From NCBI RefSeq assembly GCF_000269985.1, contig NC_016109.1, forward strand, positions 434,001 through 498,000: 64,000 nt of DNA, given 5' to 3'. This DNA comes from Kitasatospora setae KM-6054. Lineage in GTDB: Bacteria; Actinomycetota; Actinomycetes; Streptomycetales; Streptomycetaceae. Every line of letters begins with the position of its first letter. Positions within the stretch are counted from its first letter, which is position 1. Both the position numbers and the translations under genes were made by a program. Below are positions 26,457-34,714 of this stretch, piece after piece. The notes under the pieces are model-generated. The model saw only the letters and a program-made list of their open reading frames with translations. It was not told the origin of the DNA and ran no database searches.

Positions 26457-27812
26457 TCAGTTCCGGGGGTGGGTCTCGTACATCCGTATCGCCACGGTGA
26501 GGCCGGCCGCCGCAGTGAGGGCGGCGACCGCCCAGATCGCGGTGGTCAAACCGTAGGCGTCGGCGAGGAGGCCCGCGACCAGCGCGCCGACCGCGAAACC
26601 GCCGTCGCGCCACAGCCGGTAGACGCCGACGGCCCGGGCCCGCCAGGCCGGGTGGGCGACGTCACCGATGACGGCGAGCAGGGTCGGGTAGACCAGTGCG
26701 GTGCCCGCGCCGAGCAGGGCCTGGGCCGCCGCCCACACCGGGAAGCTGCCGCCGACCGCGACGAGTCCGAGGGCGGCGGCCTGGAGCAACATCCCGGCGG
26801 TGATCAGGTGTTTGCGGCCGACGTGGTCCGACCACCAGCCGGTGAGCATCTGCCCGGCGCCCCAGACCGCCGGGTAGAGCGCGGCGAGGATGCCGATCCG
26901 CCCCAGGTCGAGCCCGTGGGCGGCGTAGAGCAGGGGGAAGACGCCCCAGGCCAGCGCGTCGTTCAGGTTGTTGACCATGCCCGCCCAACTGGCGGCGGAC
27001 AGCGCCCGGTCGCCGAAGCTGACGGTGCGGGCGATCCGGGCGGTGCCGAGGACGGCCTGGCCACCGACCGCGACCGGGTGCGCGGCGGCCTCGGCCCGGG
27101 CGTGCTCCCGGGTCTCCCGGACGGCGGCTGCGGCCAGGCCGAGGCCGAGCGCGACGTAGGCCGCGCCGAGCAGGAAGGGGGCCGGGCGCAGCCCCCAGTG
27201 CGCGGCGATCGCGCCGGTGGCCGTCGCGGTGACCGCGACCGCGAGGTAGCCGGCCGCCTCGTTGAGGCCCATGGCCAGGCCGCGGCGGGCCGGGCCGACC
27301 AGGTCGATCTTCATGACCACGGTGGTGGACCAGGTGAGCCCCTGGTTGACGCCGAGCAACACGTTGGCCACGACGATCCATCCCCAACTCGGCCCCCAGG
27401 CCAGCATGGCGGGGATCGGCAGGGCGATCAGCCACCCCGCGATCAGCACCGGCTTGCGGCCGTGGCGGTCGGAGAGCGTACCGGCGAAGAAGTTGGTGAC
27501 CGCCTTGGTCGCGCCGAACGCCAGGATGTACGTCAGCGCGCCGGTGTAGGCGGACAACTGGAAGGCCCGGTCCGCGAGCAGCGGCAGGACCGTCCGCTCC
27601 TGCCCGAGCATGCCACCCACCAGGGCGTTCACCGCGACCAGCAGACCGAACTGGGCGAGGTTGGCGCGCAGACCGAACGTGATCGGCCGGCCGCCGGCGG
27701 GTACGGCCGACAGCGGGCGCGCGGGGAGCGCGGAGGACTCGGAGGACTCAGGCGGTTCGGGGGGCTCGGGCGGGACGGAGACCTGGGGCGGGTGCCCGGT
27801 TTCGAGGGTCAT
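26457..27812 (-). CDS. MFS transporter, 12 TM
   Basis: A 451-residue protein. The ATG at 27812 has AGGAGC 8 bases upstream; the longer frame is not used. An acidic/Pro-rich cytosolic N-terminus (~50 residues) precedes 12 TM segments. Motif A appears as GTLSDRHGRKP and its C-half echo as GWWSDHVGRK. ANVLLGVNQGLTWSTTVVMKIDLVGP (~residues 150-175) is typical of a MFS subgroup without known substrate. It is in the same orientation as the MFS gene at 27935, 122 bases apart. Confidence 0.85.
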   Translation of the reverse strand: MTLETGHPPQVSVPPEPPEPPESSESSALPARPLSAVPAGGRPITFGLRANLAQFGLLVAVNALVGGMLGQERTVLPLLADRAFQLSAYTGALTYILAFGATKAVTNFFAGTLSDRHGRKPVLIAGWLIALPIPAMLAWGPSWGWIVVANVLLGVNQGLTWSTTVVMKIDLVGPARRGLAMGLNEAAGYLAVAVTATATGAIAAHWGLRPAPFLLGAAYVALGLGLAAAAVRETREHARAEAAAHPVAVGGQAVLGTARIARTVSFGDRALSAASWAGMVNNLNDALAWGVFPLLYAAHGLDLGRIGILAALYPAVWGAGQMLTGWWSDHVGRKHLITAGMLLQAAALGLVAVGGSFPVWAAAQALLGAGTALVYPTLLAVIGDVAHPAWRARAVGVYRLWRDGGFAVGALVAGLLADAYGLTTAIWAVAALTAAAGLTVAIRMYETHPRN

Positions 27813-27899
27813 GGGTGGTGCTCCTGGCTGATGCGTGCGTACGACGGCGCGCGGGCGGGGCGGGGATCGACCCCTCCGCAGGTCATCATATTCCAATAC

Positions 27900-27911
27900 T
27901 TCATGGATGAA
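27900..27911. promoter_or_regulatory. AT-rich dyad upstream of MFS gene
   Basis: TTCATGGATGAA is a short perfect dyad in an unusually AT-rich patch (27885-27915). In coding direction TATGAT downstream of it can be a -10. Candidate promoter/operator of the gene ending at 26457. Confidence 0.4.
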
Positions 27912-27934
27912 TGGATCGATGGGTGGGTGCATGC

Positions 27935-29284
27935 TCACACCGCCGCTTCCGGAGCGGTCCCCGATCGAGCGCCCACCGGCTCGGCGACCGACCCGGCCGC
28001 CGGCTCAGCCTCCGCCGACGGGCTCGCGGGCAGTCGGCGAATGGCCGGCAGCAGGAGCAGGGCCAGGGATACCGGGACGGCGATCGCGGTCATCCCGAAC
28101 AGCGCGAGGCGAACGCCGAGGCCCTCGGCGAGCGGGCCCGCCAGCAGTAGCCCGAGCGGCATCAGGCCGACGGATATCAGGTGGTCGTAGGAGCTGACCC
28201 GGGAGAGCACCTGCTCCGGGATGTGCACCTGGAGCGAGGTCTCCCAGAGCACGAAGAACAGGGACACGCCCACGCCGGTGACCCCCTCCAGCAGCGCGAT
28301 CACCCAGACCGGCGCGCCGGAGCCGATGACCACCGCCTGGCAGGAGGCGACCGCCATCGCCACCGCCGCGACGGCCATCGGGCGGGCGGGCTTCAGGCGG
28401 TAGGCGCACACGTCACCCACGATCGCGCCGACGCCGAAGGCGACGACCACCACGGCCCACGCACTCGCGCCGCCCCACTCGCGCTTCGCCAACAGCGGCC
28501 CGATGACGAACACCGAGGGCAGCACCACCACGTGGTAGACCGCTATCGCCAGCATCCCCGACCACACCCACGTCCGACCGCGCACGTGCTGCCAGCCGAC
28601 CCGCAGCTCGGCCAGGAACCCCTGCCGCCCGCCCGCCGCCGCCCCGGCGACACCGCCGACCGCACCGCCGACGCCCCCTCCTCCCGCGCCCACTGCACCG
28701 ACCGCGCCCAGGCGGGCCAGTACGGCGGCGCTGGCCGCGAAGCTCACCGCGTCGAGCGCCAGCGCGCCGCCCGGGCCGGCCAGTGCGATCAGTACGCTGG
28801 CCAGCGCCGGACCGACCACCAGGCTCGCCGACTGCACGAAGCCGCGCAGGGCGTTCGCCTCGCGCAGTCGGTCGGCGGGGACGAGCAGGAGCAGCAGGCC
28901 GGTGGAGGCCGGCAGGAAGAACGCGTCCGCGACACCGAACACCGCCGCCAGCAGAGCGAGCAGCCCGACCCGGGCGGTGCCGGTGAGCAGCAGCACCGCG
29001 ATGGCCGCCTGGACAGCGCACCGCACCAGGTCGGAGGCCAGCATGATCCGCTGCCTGGGCAGGCGGTCCGCCCAGACGCCGCCGACGAGTGTGAACACCA
29101 GCAGCGGGAGCAGGCCCGCCGTCGCGACCAGCCCGACGTCGGCGGCCGAGTCGCTGATCGACAGCACCGCGAAGGGCAGCGCCACGAACGACACCCGGTC
29201 GCCCAGGACCGACAACGACTGGCCGACGAACAGCCTGGCGAACCGGCGCTCGGTGCGGAGCACTTCGGGAACCAGCACGCGCAC
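27935..29284 (-). CDS. MFS transporter (macrolide-efflux-like, MFS_3)
   Basis: A 449-residue protein with a GTG start after GGAGGAGG. Pattern: RRFARLFVGQSLSVLGDRVSFVALPFAVL (TM1), ADRLPRQR (motif A variant) and FFLPASTGLLL. About 12 TM helices. A Gly/Ala-only loop of ~30 residues near the centre (~215-245) is an unusual low-complexity expansion of the domain linker. Similar proteins export macrolides or siderophores. The C-terminal tail is Ala/Glu rich. Confidence 0.85.
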   Translation of the reverse strand: MRVLVPEVLRTERRFARLFVGQSLSVLGDRVSFVALPFAVLSISDSAADVGLVATAGLLPLLVFTLVGGVWADRLPRQRIMLASDLVRCAVQAAIAVLLLTGTARVGLLALLAAVFGVADAFFLPASTGLLLLLVPADRLREANALRGFVQSASLVVGPALASVLIALAGPGGALALDAVSFAASAAVLARLGAVGAVGAGGGGVGGAVGGVAGAAAGGRQGFLAELRVGWQHVRGRTWVWSGMLAIAVYHVVVLPSVFVIGPLLAKREWGGASAWAVVVVAFGVGAIVGDVCAYRLKPARPMAVAAVAMAVASCQAVVIGSGAPVWVIALLEGVTGVGVSLFFVLWETSLQVHIPEQVLSRVSSYDHLISVGLMPLGLLLAGPLAEGLGVRLALFGMTAIAVPVSLALLLLPAIRRLPASPSAEAEPAAGSVAEPVGARSGTAPEAAV

Positions 29285-29684
29285 GGGACCTCCTCCACTG
29301 ACTCGGTGACACGCCCGCGGGAACAGCGAGCAGGGCGATCGTAGGAAGTCCGTCGACACCCTGTCGCGCCATTTATCCGCAACACGGAGATTGCCCGTAT
29401 TGGCCCCAACTTGCCTCCCCTACAGGCGACTTGCCTCTCCCGAGCCATCCGCCGCCCCACGCCGGGGCCCCTCTCTCCCCCGCAGGCGACCGTTCCAATC
29501 CCACCGATCGGCCACACTTCTCCAGCCGATCGACCGACCAACCGACCGGACGACCGGACGACCGGACGGCTCGACCGACGGCGCCGCCCGGCGACTCGGT
29601 CAACCACCCGAGACATCGTCAACAGGTCGCCCACACACCAGGCGGCAACCAGCGTGACGAAGGCGTGATCCGGGCGCGACGAGC
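29285..29684. other. Gene-poor spacer with short repeats upstream of rpf promoter
   Basis: No gene is supported. It holds two copies of CTCCCC(TA/CG)CAGGCGAC exactly 60 bases apart (29415, 29475) and three exact tandem GACCGGAC units at 29534-29557 within a GACCGACC-like tract. The sequence is less GC-biased by codon position than the neighbouring genes. Confidence 0.5.
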
Positions 29685-29714
29685 TTGTGATTGCCACGTT
29701 CGAGTGAATAGGCT
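29685..29714 (+). promoter_or_regulatory. rpf promoter
   Basis: TTGTGA (29685-29690), an 18-base spacer, TAGGCT (29709-29714). It would start the transcript just before the riboswitch. Confidence 0.5.
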
Positions 29715-29736
29715 CCTCCCTGCCCGCACCGCCGGG

Positions 29737-29935
29737 CCCCGCAGCGCGACAACGCCGAGCCCTGTCCACCGCGTCGCCGGGTCGACCACCACAACCCTTG
29801 GGCAGGGGCGGGGGAACCACGTTTGTTGCCGTCCCCCACGGCTAGGGGTGAAGCCGTCAGCGCCGGGCGACCGGAGTGCGGCGGCCGGGCCTCCCTCCCG
29901 GTCCGAACCCGACAGCTCACCTCGCAGGCGTGCGG
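29737..29935 (+). promoter_or_regulatory. c-di-AMP (ydaO/yuaA) riboswitch
   Basis: Conserved blocks are present in order: GACAACGCCGAGCCCTGTCC (29749-29768), GGGGCGGGGGAACCAC (29805-29820) and GGCTAGGGGTGAAGCCGTCA (29840-29859), followed by a long GC-rich hairpin and the closing AGCTCACCTCGCAGGCGT. In Streptomyces this riboswitch class precedes rpf/cell-wall hydrolase genes, and an Rpf gene follows here. Confidence 0.88.
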
Positions 29936-29947
29936 AGAGGATCTCGC

Positions 29948-31165
29948 ATGCTCTTCACGGGTTCGGGACGTCATCGCCGGCAGAGCCAGGCGGAGAAGAC
30001 CGCCGAGCGCGCGATCGCGGCGGCCGGTGTGGCCGGCCTCGGCATCGCCCTGCCGCTGCTCACCGTGAGCGGCGCGCACGCCGCGCCCAGCGCGGTCTGG
30101 GACCGGGTCGCCGAGTGCGAAAGCGGAGGGAACTGGGGCTCCAACGCGGGCAACGGCCTCTACGGCGGCCTGCAGATCAACGCCCAGCGCTGGACCGACT
30201 ACGGCGGCACCCAGTACGCCCCGCTGCCGGACGGCGCCACCCGCAGCCAGCAGATCGCCGTCGCCGAGCGCATCCTGGCCACCGAGGGCCCGTCGCCCTG
30301 GTCCGCCTGCGCGGACGGCGCCGGCCTGAACACCGCCAGCGCGCCGGGCGTCGTCGACGACAACGACTCGGCGAGCGAGACCGGTTCGCTGCGCGGCGCC
30401 CGCGGCATCGCGGCGGTCAACGCGGCCCCGGACGGCAGCACCGCACCGGCGGACGGCAGCACCGCACCGGTGTTCTCCGGGCTGCCCGGCTACGACCCGG
30501 TCGCGCACGTGTACTGGTACGAGAAGAACGGCGCCTGGTTCTGGACCAGCCACCAGAGCCTGTACGAGCGCTACCTGCAGTTGACGCACCCGCAGCCGCA
30601 GCCGAGCACGCCCACCCCGCCCGCCCCGACCGACTCGGCGACCCCCGCTCCCGGCACCCCGACCACGCCCGCCCCGGACGCCTCGGCCACGCCGACCGTC
30701 CCGCCGGCCTCCCCCGGCACCCCGCTGGTGCCCACCGGCCCGACCACCACGCCCACCCCGGGCGCCCCCGCCGAGGGCAACAACGGAAACGGCAACAACG
30801 GGAACGGCGGAAACGGCAGCGGCCTGTTCCCCACCGCCCCGGTGAGCCCGACCCCGGACGCCCCGACCTCGCCCACCCCGTCCACCCCGTCCGCCTCGTC
30901 CGCAACGACGGCCACGCCGAGCGCCCCCGCAACCCCGGCCCCCTCCACCGCCGCACCCACGGACGCGGCTGCGGCCGCCACCCCGGCAGGCCCGGCCGCC
31001 GGGTCCGCGCAGCCGTACACCGTCGGCCCGGGCGACACCCTGGCCTCGATCGCCCGCACCCACGCGGTGGACGGCGGCTGGTCCGAGCTCTACGCGTCGA
31101 ACCAGCAGGTGGTCGGCGGGAACCCGGACCTGATCCACCCGGGCCAGGTGCTGGACCTGAAGTGA
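29948..31165 (+). CDS. Resuscitation-promoting factor with LysM domain
   Basis: A 405-residue protein. The signal region ends near SGAHA-A (residue ~46). The Rpf/transglycosylase domain follows at ~47-123: AVWDRVAECESGGNW with catalytic Glu, GLYGGLQI, and a Cys pair. Two near-identical STAPADG repeats, a Pro/Thr linker of about 150 residues (~215-355) and a Gly/Asn patch lead to a C-terminal LysM (YTVGPGDTLASIA...IHPGQVL) that binds peptidoglycan. It cleaves cell-wall glycan during germination or growth restart. Expression is set by the c-di-AMP riboswitch upstream. GAGAGGATC precedes the ATG. Confidence 0.95.
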   Translation: MLFTGSGRHRRQSQAEKTAERAIAAAGVAGLGIALPLLTVSGAHAAPSAVWDRVAECESGGNWGSNAGNGLYGGLQINAQRWTDYGGTQYAPLPDGATRSQQIAVAERILATEGPSPWSACADGAGLNTASAPGVVDDNDSASETGSLRGARGIAAVNAAPDGSTAPADGSTAPVFSGLPGYDPVAHVYWYEKNGAWFWTSHQSLYERYLQLTHPQPQPSTPTPPAPTDSATPAPGTPTTPAPDASATPTVPPASPGTPLVPTGPTTTPTPGAPAEGNNGNGNNGNGGNGSGLFPTAPVSPTPDAPTSPTPSTPSASSATTATPSAPATPAPSTAAPTDAAAAATPAGPAAGSAQPYTVGPGDTLASIARTHAVDGGWSELYASNQQVVGGNPDLIHPGQVLDLK

Positions 31166-31187
31166 CACCGGCCCGGGCCGGCCGCCG

Positions 31188-32411
31188 TCACTTCGGGGCG
31201 GCGGCCAGCCCGGTGCAGCCGCGCAGGCCGTCGCGGCGCTGCTGGGCGGTCCGCGCGGCGTTCCCGTTCTGCGGGACGGGCACGCCGCGGCCGTCGATGT
31301 GGGCGGGGGTGAAGACCTCGCCGGTGACCCGGCCGTCGGCGGTGACGGTGAGCGTGGTGACGCCGGTCTCGTCGGAGGCGGCGTAGTTCGAGGTGCCGTA
31401 CCAGAGGAAGTTGCCGAAGCCGTACGCGACGTAGGTCTTCCCGAGCATGCCCGAGCCGAGCATGGTGTGGGCGTGGGTGCCGACCACGGCGGTCGCTCCG
31501 GCGTCGGCGAGCTTCTTGGCGAGCGAGGTCTGCGCCCGGGTCGGGCAGGCCACCCCCTCGTCGCCCCAGTGCAGGTAGACCAGGACCACGGGCGCCTGGG
31601 CCTTCGCCGCGGTGACGGCGCGCAGCAGCGCGGGCTCGTCGAGGGCGGAGGCGATGCCGGGCTTGTGCGCGCCGGCCCGCCACTTCTGGTTGGTGATCTC
31701 GTTGACCTGGCTGGCTCCCAGCACGGCGACCTTCACGCCGCGCACCGTGGTGACGTACGGGGCGTACGCCTCGGCGGCGTCCTTGCCGATGCCGACCACG
31801 GGTATCGGGGAGGCGGCCTTCGCGGCGAGGGTGTCGGCGAGGCCGTCGGGGCCGAAGTCGACGGCGTGGTTGTTGGCCTGGGAGACCACGTCGACGCCGG
31901 CGTCCTTGAGCGCGTCGAGCGCCTTGGGGGTGGTGCGGAAGGTGTAGGTCTTGGCCTCGGCCTTGCCGCGGCTGGTGATCGCGGTCTCCAGGTTGAGCAC
32001 CGAGAGGTCGGCGGCGGACAGCGTCGCGGCGATCGGGCCGAGCGCGGTTTCGGTCTTGGACGCGCCGAGCCGGGAGGCGGTGCGTCCCTCGAAGTGGACG
32101 TCCCCGGCGAAGGCCACCGTGATGCTGCCGTCCGCCCCGCCGCCCTTCGTCGCCCCCGCCGCCGGGGCCGTTCCGCCGGCCGTTCCGCTCGCGGTCCCGT
32201 CCGGCGTGCCCTCGGCCTGGCCCGGTGCGGTCGGCGCGCCCGACCCGCTGGGATCGCCCGACGTACCGGACGCGGCGGACGTGCCGGATGCCGCCCCGCC
32301 GCCGGCCGCGGTCCGGTCCTGGGCGGGCGTCGGCCCGCCGCAGCCGGCGACGGCGGTGAGCAGCAGGACTGCGGTGGCGGCGGCTGTGGTGCCGACCGTG
32401 GCGCGACGCAT
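31188..32411 (-). CDS. CapA-family (PGA_cap) lipoprotein, metallophosphatase fold
   Basis: A 407-residue protein. The lipobox AVAGC at ~residue 20-24 is followed by a Gly/Ala/Ser/Thr linker to ~92. The CapA domain shows AGDVHFEG, NLETAIT, SQANNHAVDFGP, VYLHWGDEG and GTHAHTMLG: the metal-binding Asp/Asn/His set of a calcineurin-like fold. The family is named for poly-gamma-glutamate capsule synthesis, but single actinobacterial members have uncertain function. It is convergent with rpf (22 bases apart), separated only by the dyad CCGGCCCGGGCCGG. Confidence 0.88.
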   Translation of the reverse strand: MRRATVGTTAAATAVLLLTAVAGCGGPTPAQDRTAAGGGAASGTSAASGTSGDPSGSGAPTAPGQAEGTPDGTASGTAGGTAPAAGATKGGGADGSITVAFAGDVHFEGRTASRLGASKTETALGPIAATLSAADLSVLNLETAITSRGKAEAKTYTFRTTPKALDALKDAGVDVVSQANNHAVDFGPDGLADTLAAKAASPIPVVGIGKDAAEAYAPYVTTVRGVKVAVLGASQVNEITNQKWRAGAHKPGIASALDEPALLRAVTAAKAQAPVVLVYLHWGDEGVACPTRAQTSLAKKLADAGATAVVGTHAHTMLGSGMLGKTYVAYGFGNFLWYGTSNYAASDETGVTTLTVTADGRVTGEVFTPAHIDGRGVPVPQNGNAARTAQQRRDGLRGCTGLAAAPK

Positions 32412-32566
32412 GAACGGACCCCCCGGATGGTTCGGTGACGACGCACTTTATCCGCGCCGTTCGAACACCGGAAGTCCACCCGGACACCACATGGTCACGA
32501 TTCCCGCCCGGACGCCCGTGAACGCCCGTGAACGCCCGTACGGCAACCGGGCGGCCGCCTGGCGGC

Positions 32567-33466
32567 TCAGCGCACCACGCCGGCGGCGCGCAGCAGCCAG
32601 CGGTTGGTCCGGCCGACCAGTCCGGCCCGGTCGAGGACCGAGACGACCTTCTGCGCCATCTCGACCTTGGTGGTCCGCCAGTGCGGGTTGGCGCGGGCAA
32701 CGGCCCGGCCGGTCTTCGGCGCGATGCCGACGGCGGCGTAGAGCCGGGGGTGGATCAGCGCGGTGGTGGCGTAGTAGACGATCAGTCCGATGAACAGCTG
32801 CTCGTACCGGCGGCGGACCGGGCCGAGGCGCTTGCGGACGAGTTCCTCGCGGGCGTAGCTGATGTGCCGGGCCTCCTCGATGACGTGGATCCGGGAGACC
32901 TGGCGGGTGAGCGGCTGGAGGGTGTCGTCGTTCATCACCTCGCGCTGGAAGGCGTCCAGGATCTCCTCGACGTACATGGTGCCGCCGAAGGTCTGGCTGT
33001 GGGTGGAGATCGCCTTGAACAGCCGGCCGAGGTTGTGGGCGACGAACCCGGCGCCGTACGCGGGGACGCCCATCTTGGCGATCATGCGGGCGAACATGAT
33101 CGAGTGCCGGCACTCGTCGGCGATCTCGGTGAGCGCGTACTGGACGTGGTTGCTGGTGGGGTCCCGGTCGAAGGCGTGCCGCAGCAGCATCTGCATGAGG
33201 ATCTCCTCGAACCAGATGCCGACGCTGGCGATGGAGGCGACCTCGTGCTTGGAGAGTTCGATCCGCTGCTCGTCGGTCATCCGCTCCCAGAGGTCGGTGC
33301 CGTAGAGGGAGAGGTGTCGGGGCGGGCAGTAGTAGGCGCCGGGAACGGGGTCGGCGTCCCAGTCGACGTCGGTGAGGGGGTTGAACGAGAGCTTCGCGGA
33401 GGAGGCGAGCAGGCGTTCGGCGGTGCGTTCGCGGTCGGGGGCGGTGCGGGCGGGCTGGGGCGACAT
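32567..33466 (-). CDS. AurF-like di-iron N-oxygenase
   Basis: A 299-residue protein starting at an ATG with GAAGGAG. It fits the p-aminobenzoate N-oxygenase AurF family: first ligand Glu in IWFEEILMQML (~100), EIADECRHSIMFARMI (~133-148), EEILDAFQREVMND (~175-190) and HVIEEARHISYAREEL (~210-225) supply the Glu/His ligands of a non-haem di-iron centre. Members oxidise arylamines to nitro compounds or act as general oxygenases. No biosynthetic partner is adjacent. It is preceded by a clear consensus promoter (33519-33547). Confidence 0.88.
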   Translation of the reverse strand: MSPQPARTAPDRERTAERLLASSAKLSFNPLTDVDWDADPVPGAYYCPPRHLSLYGTDLWERMTDEQRIELSKHEVASIASVGIWFEEILMQMLLRHAFDRDPTSNHVQYALTEIADECRHSIMFARMIAKMGVPAYGAGFVAHNLGRLFKAISTHSQTFGGTMYVEEILDAFQREVMNDDTLQPLTRQVSRIHVIEEARHISYAREELVRKRLGPVRRRYEQLFIGLIVYYATTALIHPRLYAAVGIAPKTGRAVARANPHWRTTKVEMAQKVVSVLDRAGLVGRTNRWLLRAAGVVR

Positions 33467-33518
33467 GCCGGCTCCTTCGCGGTGGGGGCGGAGAGGGTGG
33501 AGTGGTGGCACTGCCGCG

Positions 33519-33547
33519 AAGGTAGAAGTTATTAGACTTTCCGTCAA
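33519..33547 (-). promoter_or_regulatory. Consensus promoter of AurF-like gene
   Basis: On the minus strand TTGACG (33547-33542), a 17-base spacer, TACCTT (33524-33519). The spacer is strikingly AT-rich (GTCTAATAACTTC), unlike other regions, and could hold a regulator site. Confidence 0.7.
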
Positions 33548-33622
33548 TACACTGTGCGCACCGCGCCGCCGACCCGCCTCCGCCACCGCCGCGTCCCCGC
33601 AGCCGGCCCCTCGGCCCCGCCG

Positions 33623-34579
33623 TCAGCCGGTGGTCCAGCCCGCCGGGTCCCGCCAGGCGGCCAGTTCCCGCCCGCTGCTGAAGCGCCGCCGCCGCCCGTC
33701 CACCGGGTCGGTGAACTCCAGCGAGCGCGCCAGCAGTTGCAGCGGGCGCCGGTAGTCCTCGGGGTCGCCCTCGCCGAGCACCTCGGGGTAGAGCGGGTCG
33801 CCCAGGATCGGCAGGCCCAGCCCGTTCATGTGCACCCGCAGCTGGTGGGTGCGCCCGGTGCGCGGGGCGAGCCGGTAGCGGCCGAGGCCGCCGCGCTCCT
33901 CGGCCAGCTCGACCAGGCTCTCCGCGTTGGGCTCGCCGGGCACCTCGTAGGCGTCGAGCCGGCCGCGGTCCTTGACGATCCGGCTGCACACCACGACGGG
34001 CAGCCGGGCCGCGGCGTCCGGCTCGTGCCGGGCGACGGCCTCGTACTCCTTGACAGCCTCGCGGCGCTCGAACAGGCCCTGGTAGGCACCGCGCAGCGCG
34101 GGGTCGGCGACGAACAGCACCACGCCGGCGGTGAGCCGGTCCAGCCGGTGGGCGGGGCTGAGCCGGGGCAGGTCGAGGTCGCGGCGGAGCCGGGCGAGGG
34201 CGGTCTCGGTGGCGTGGCTGCCGCGCGGGGTGGTGGCGAGGAAGTGCGGCTTGTCGGCGACCACGATCCGCTCGTCGCGGTGGAGCACCTCGACGGGGAA
34301 GGGCACCACGGGCTCGGGCGGCCCGGGTTCGCGGTGGAACCAGAGGTGGCCGCCGGGCCGGTAGGGCGTGTCAGCGGTGACCGGTCCGTCGGCGGCGGCG
34401 AACTCGCCGGCCGCGAGCATCGCGGCGATCCGCCCGTCCCCGGCGGCGGCGCCGTAGCGCTCCTCCAGGTAGGCGCGGACGGTCGGCCAGGCGCCGTCCA
34501 GCGGCAGTTTGACGTGTACGGGGTCGATGCCGTCGCGCTGCGGCAGCGGGCTGACCGGGGCGGGTTTCCTACGCACCAC
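33623..34579 (-). CDS. RluA-family pseudouridine synthase
   Basis: About 318 residues. The frame stays open far upstream, so the start is judged by family: relatives begin with RRKP.SPLPQRDG, giving GTG 34579 or 34576. Catalytic Asp in AHRLDRLTAGVVLF; also YEVPG, RTGRTHQLRVHMNGLGLPILGDPLYP, the RluA C-terminal motif. It isomerises uridine to pseudouridine in rRNA or tRNA. It is divergent from the SpoIIE-type phosphatase gene. No clear SD. Confidence 0.88.
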   Translation of the reverse strand: MVRRKPAPVSPLPQRDGIDPVHVKLPLDGAWPTVRAYLEERYGAAAGDGRIAAMLAAGEFAAADGPVTADTPYRPGGHLWFHREPGPPEPVVPFPVEVLHRDERIVVADKPHFLATTPRGSHATETALARLRRDLDLPRLSPAHRLDRLTAGVVLFVADPALRGAYQGLFERREAVKEYEAVARHEPDAAARLPVVVCSRIVKDRGRLDAYEVPGEPNAESLVELAEERGGLGRYRLAPRTGRTHQLRVHMNGLGLPILGDPLYPEVLGEGDPEDYRRPLQLLARSLEFTDPVDGRRRRFSSGRELAAWRDPAGWTTG

Positions 34580-34714
34580 CGCGCGCCACCGGGGGTCTCG
34601 TCCGACGGGTGTCCATCCGGTCCACCCTAGCGGCAGGTCACCCGTCTGGGCGCGGGCGCCCCGCCGTGCGACGATGGCAGGGCGGTATCCGTCCCCGGAA
34701 CGACAGGTGGCCAG

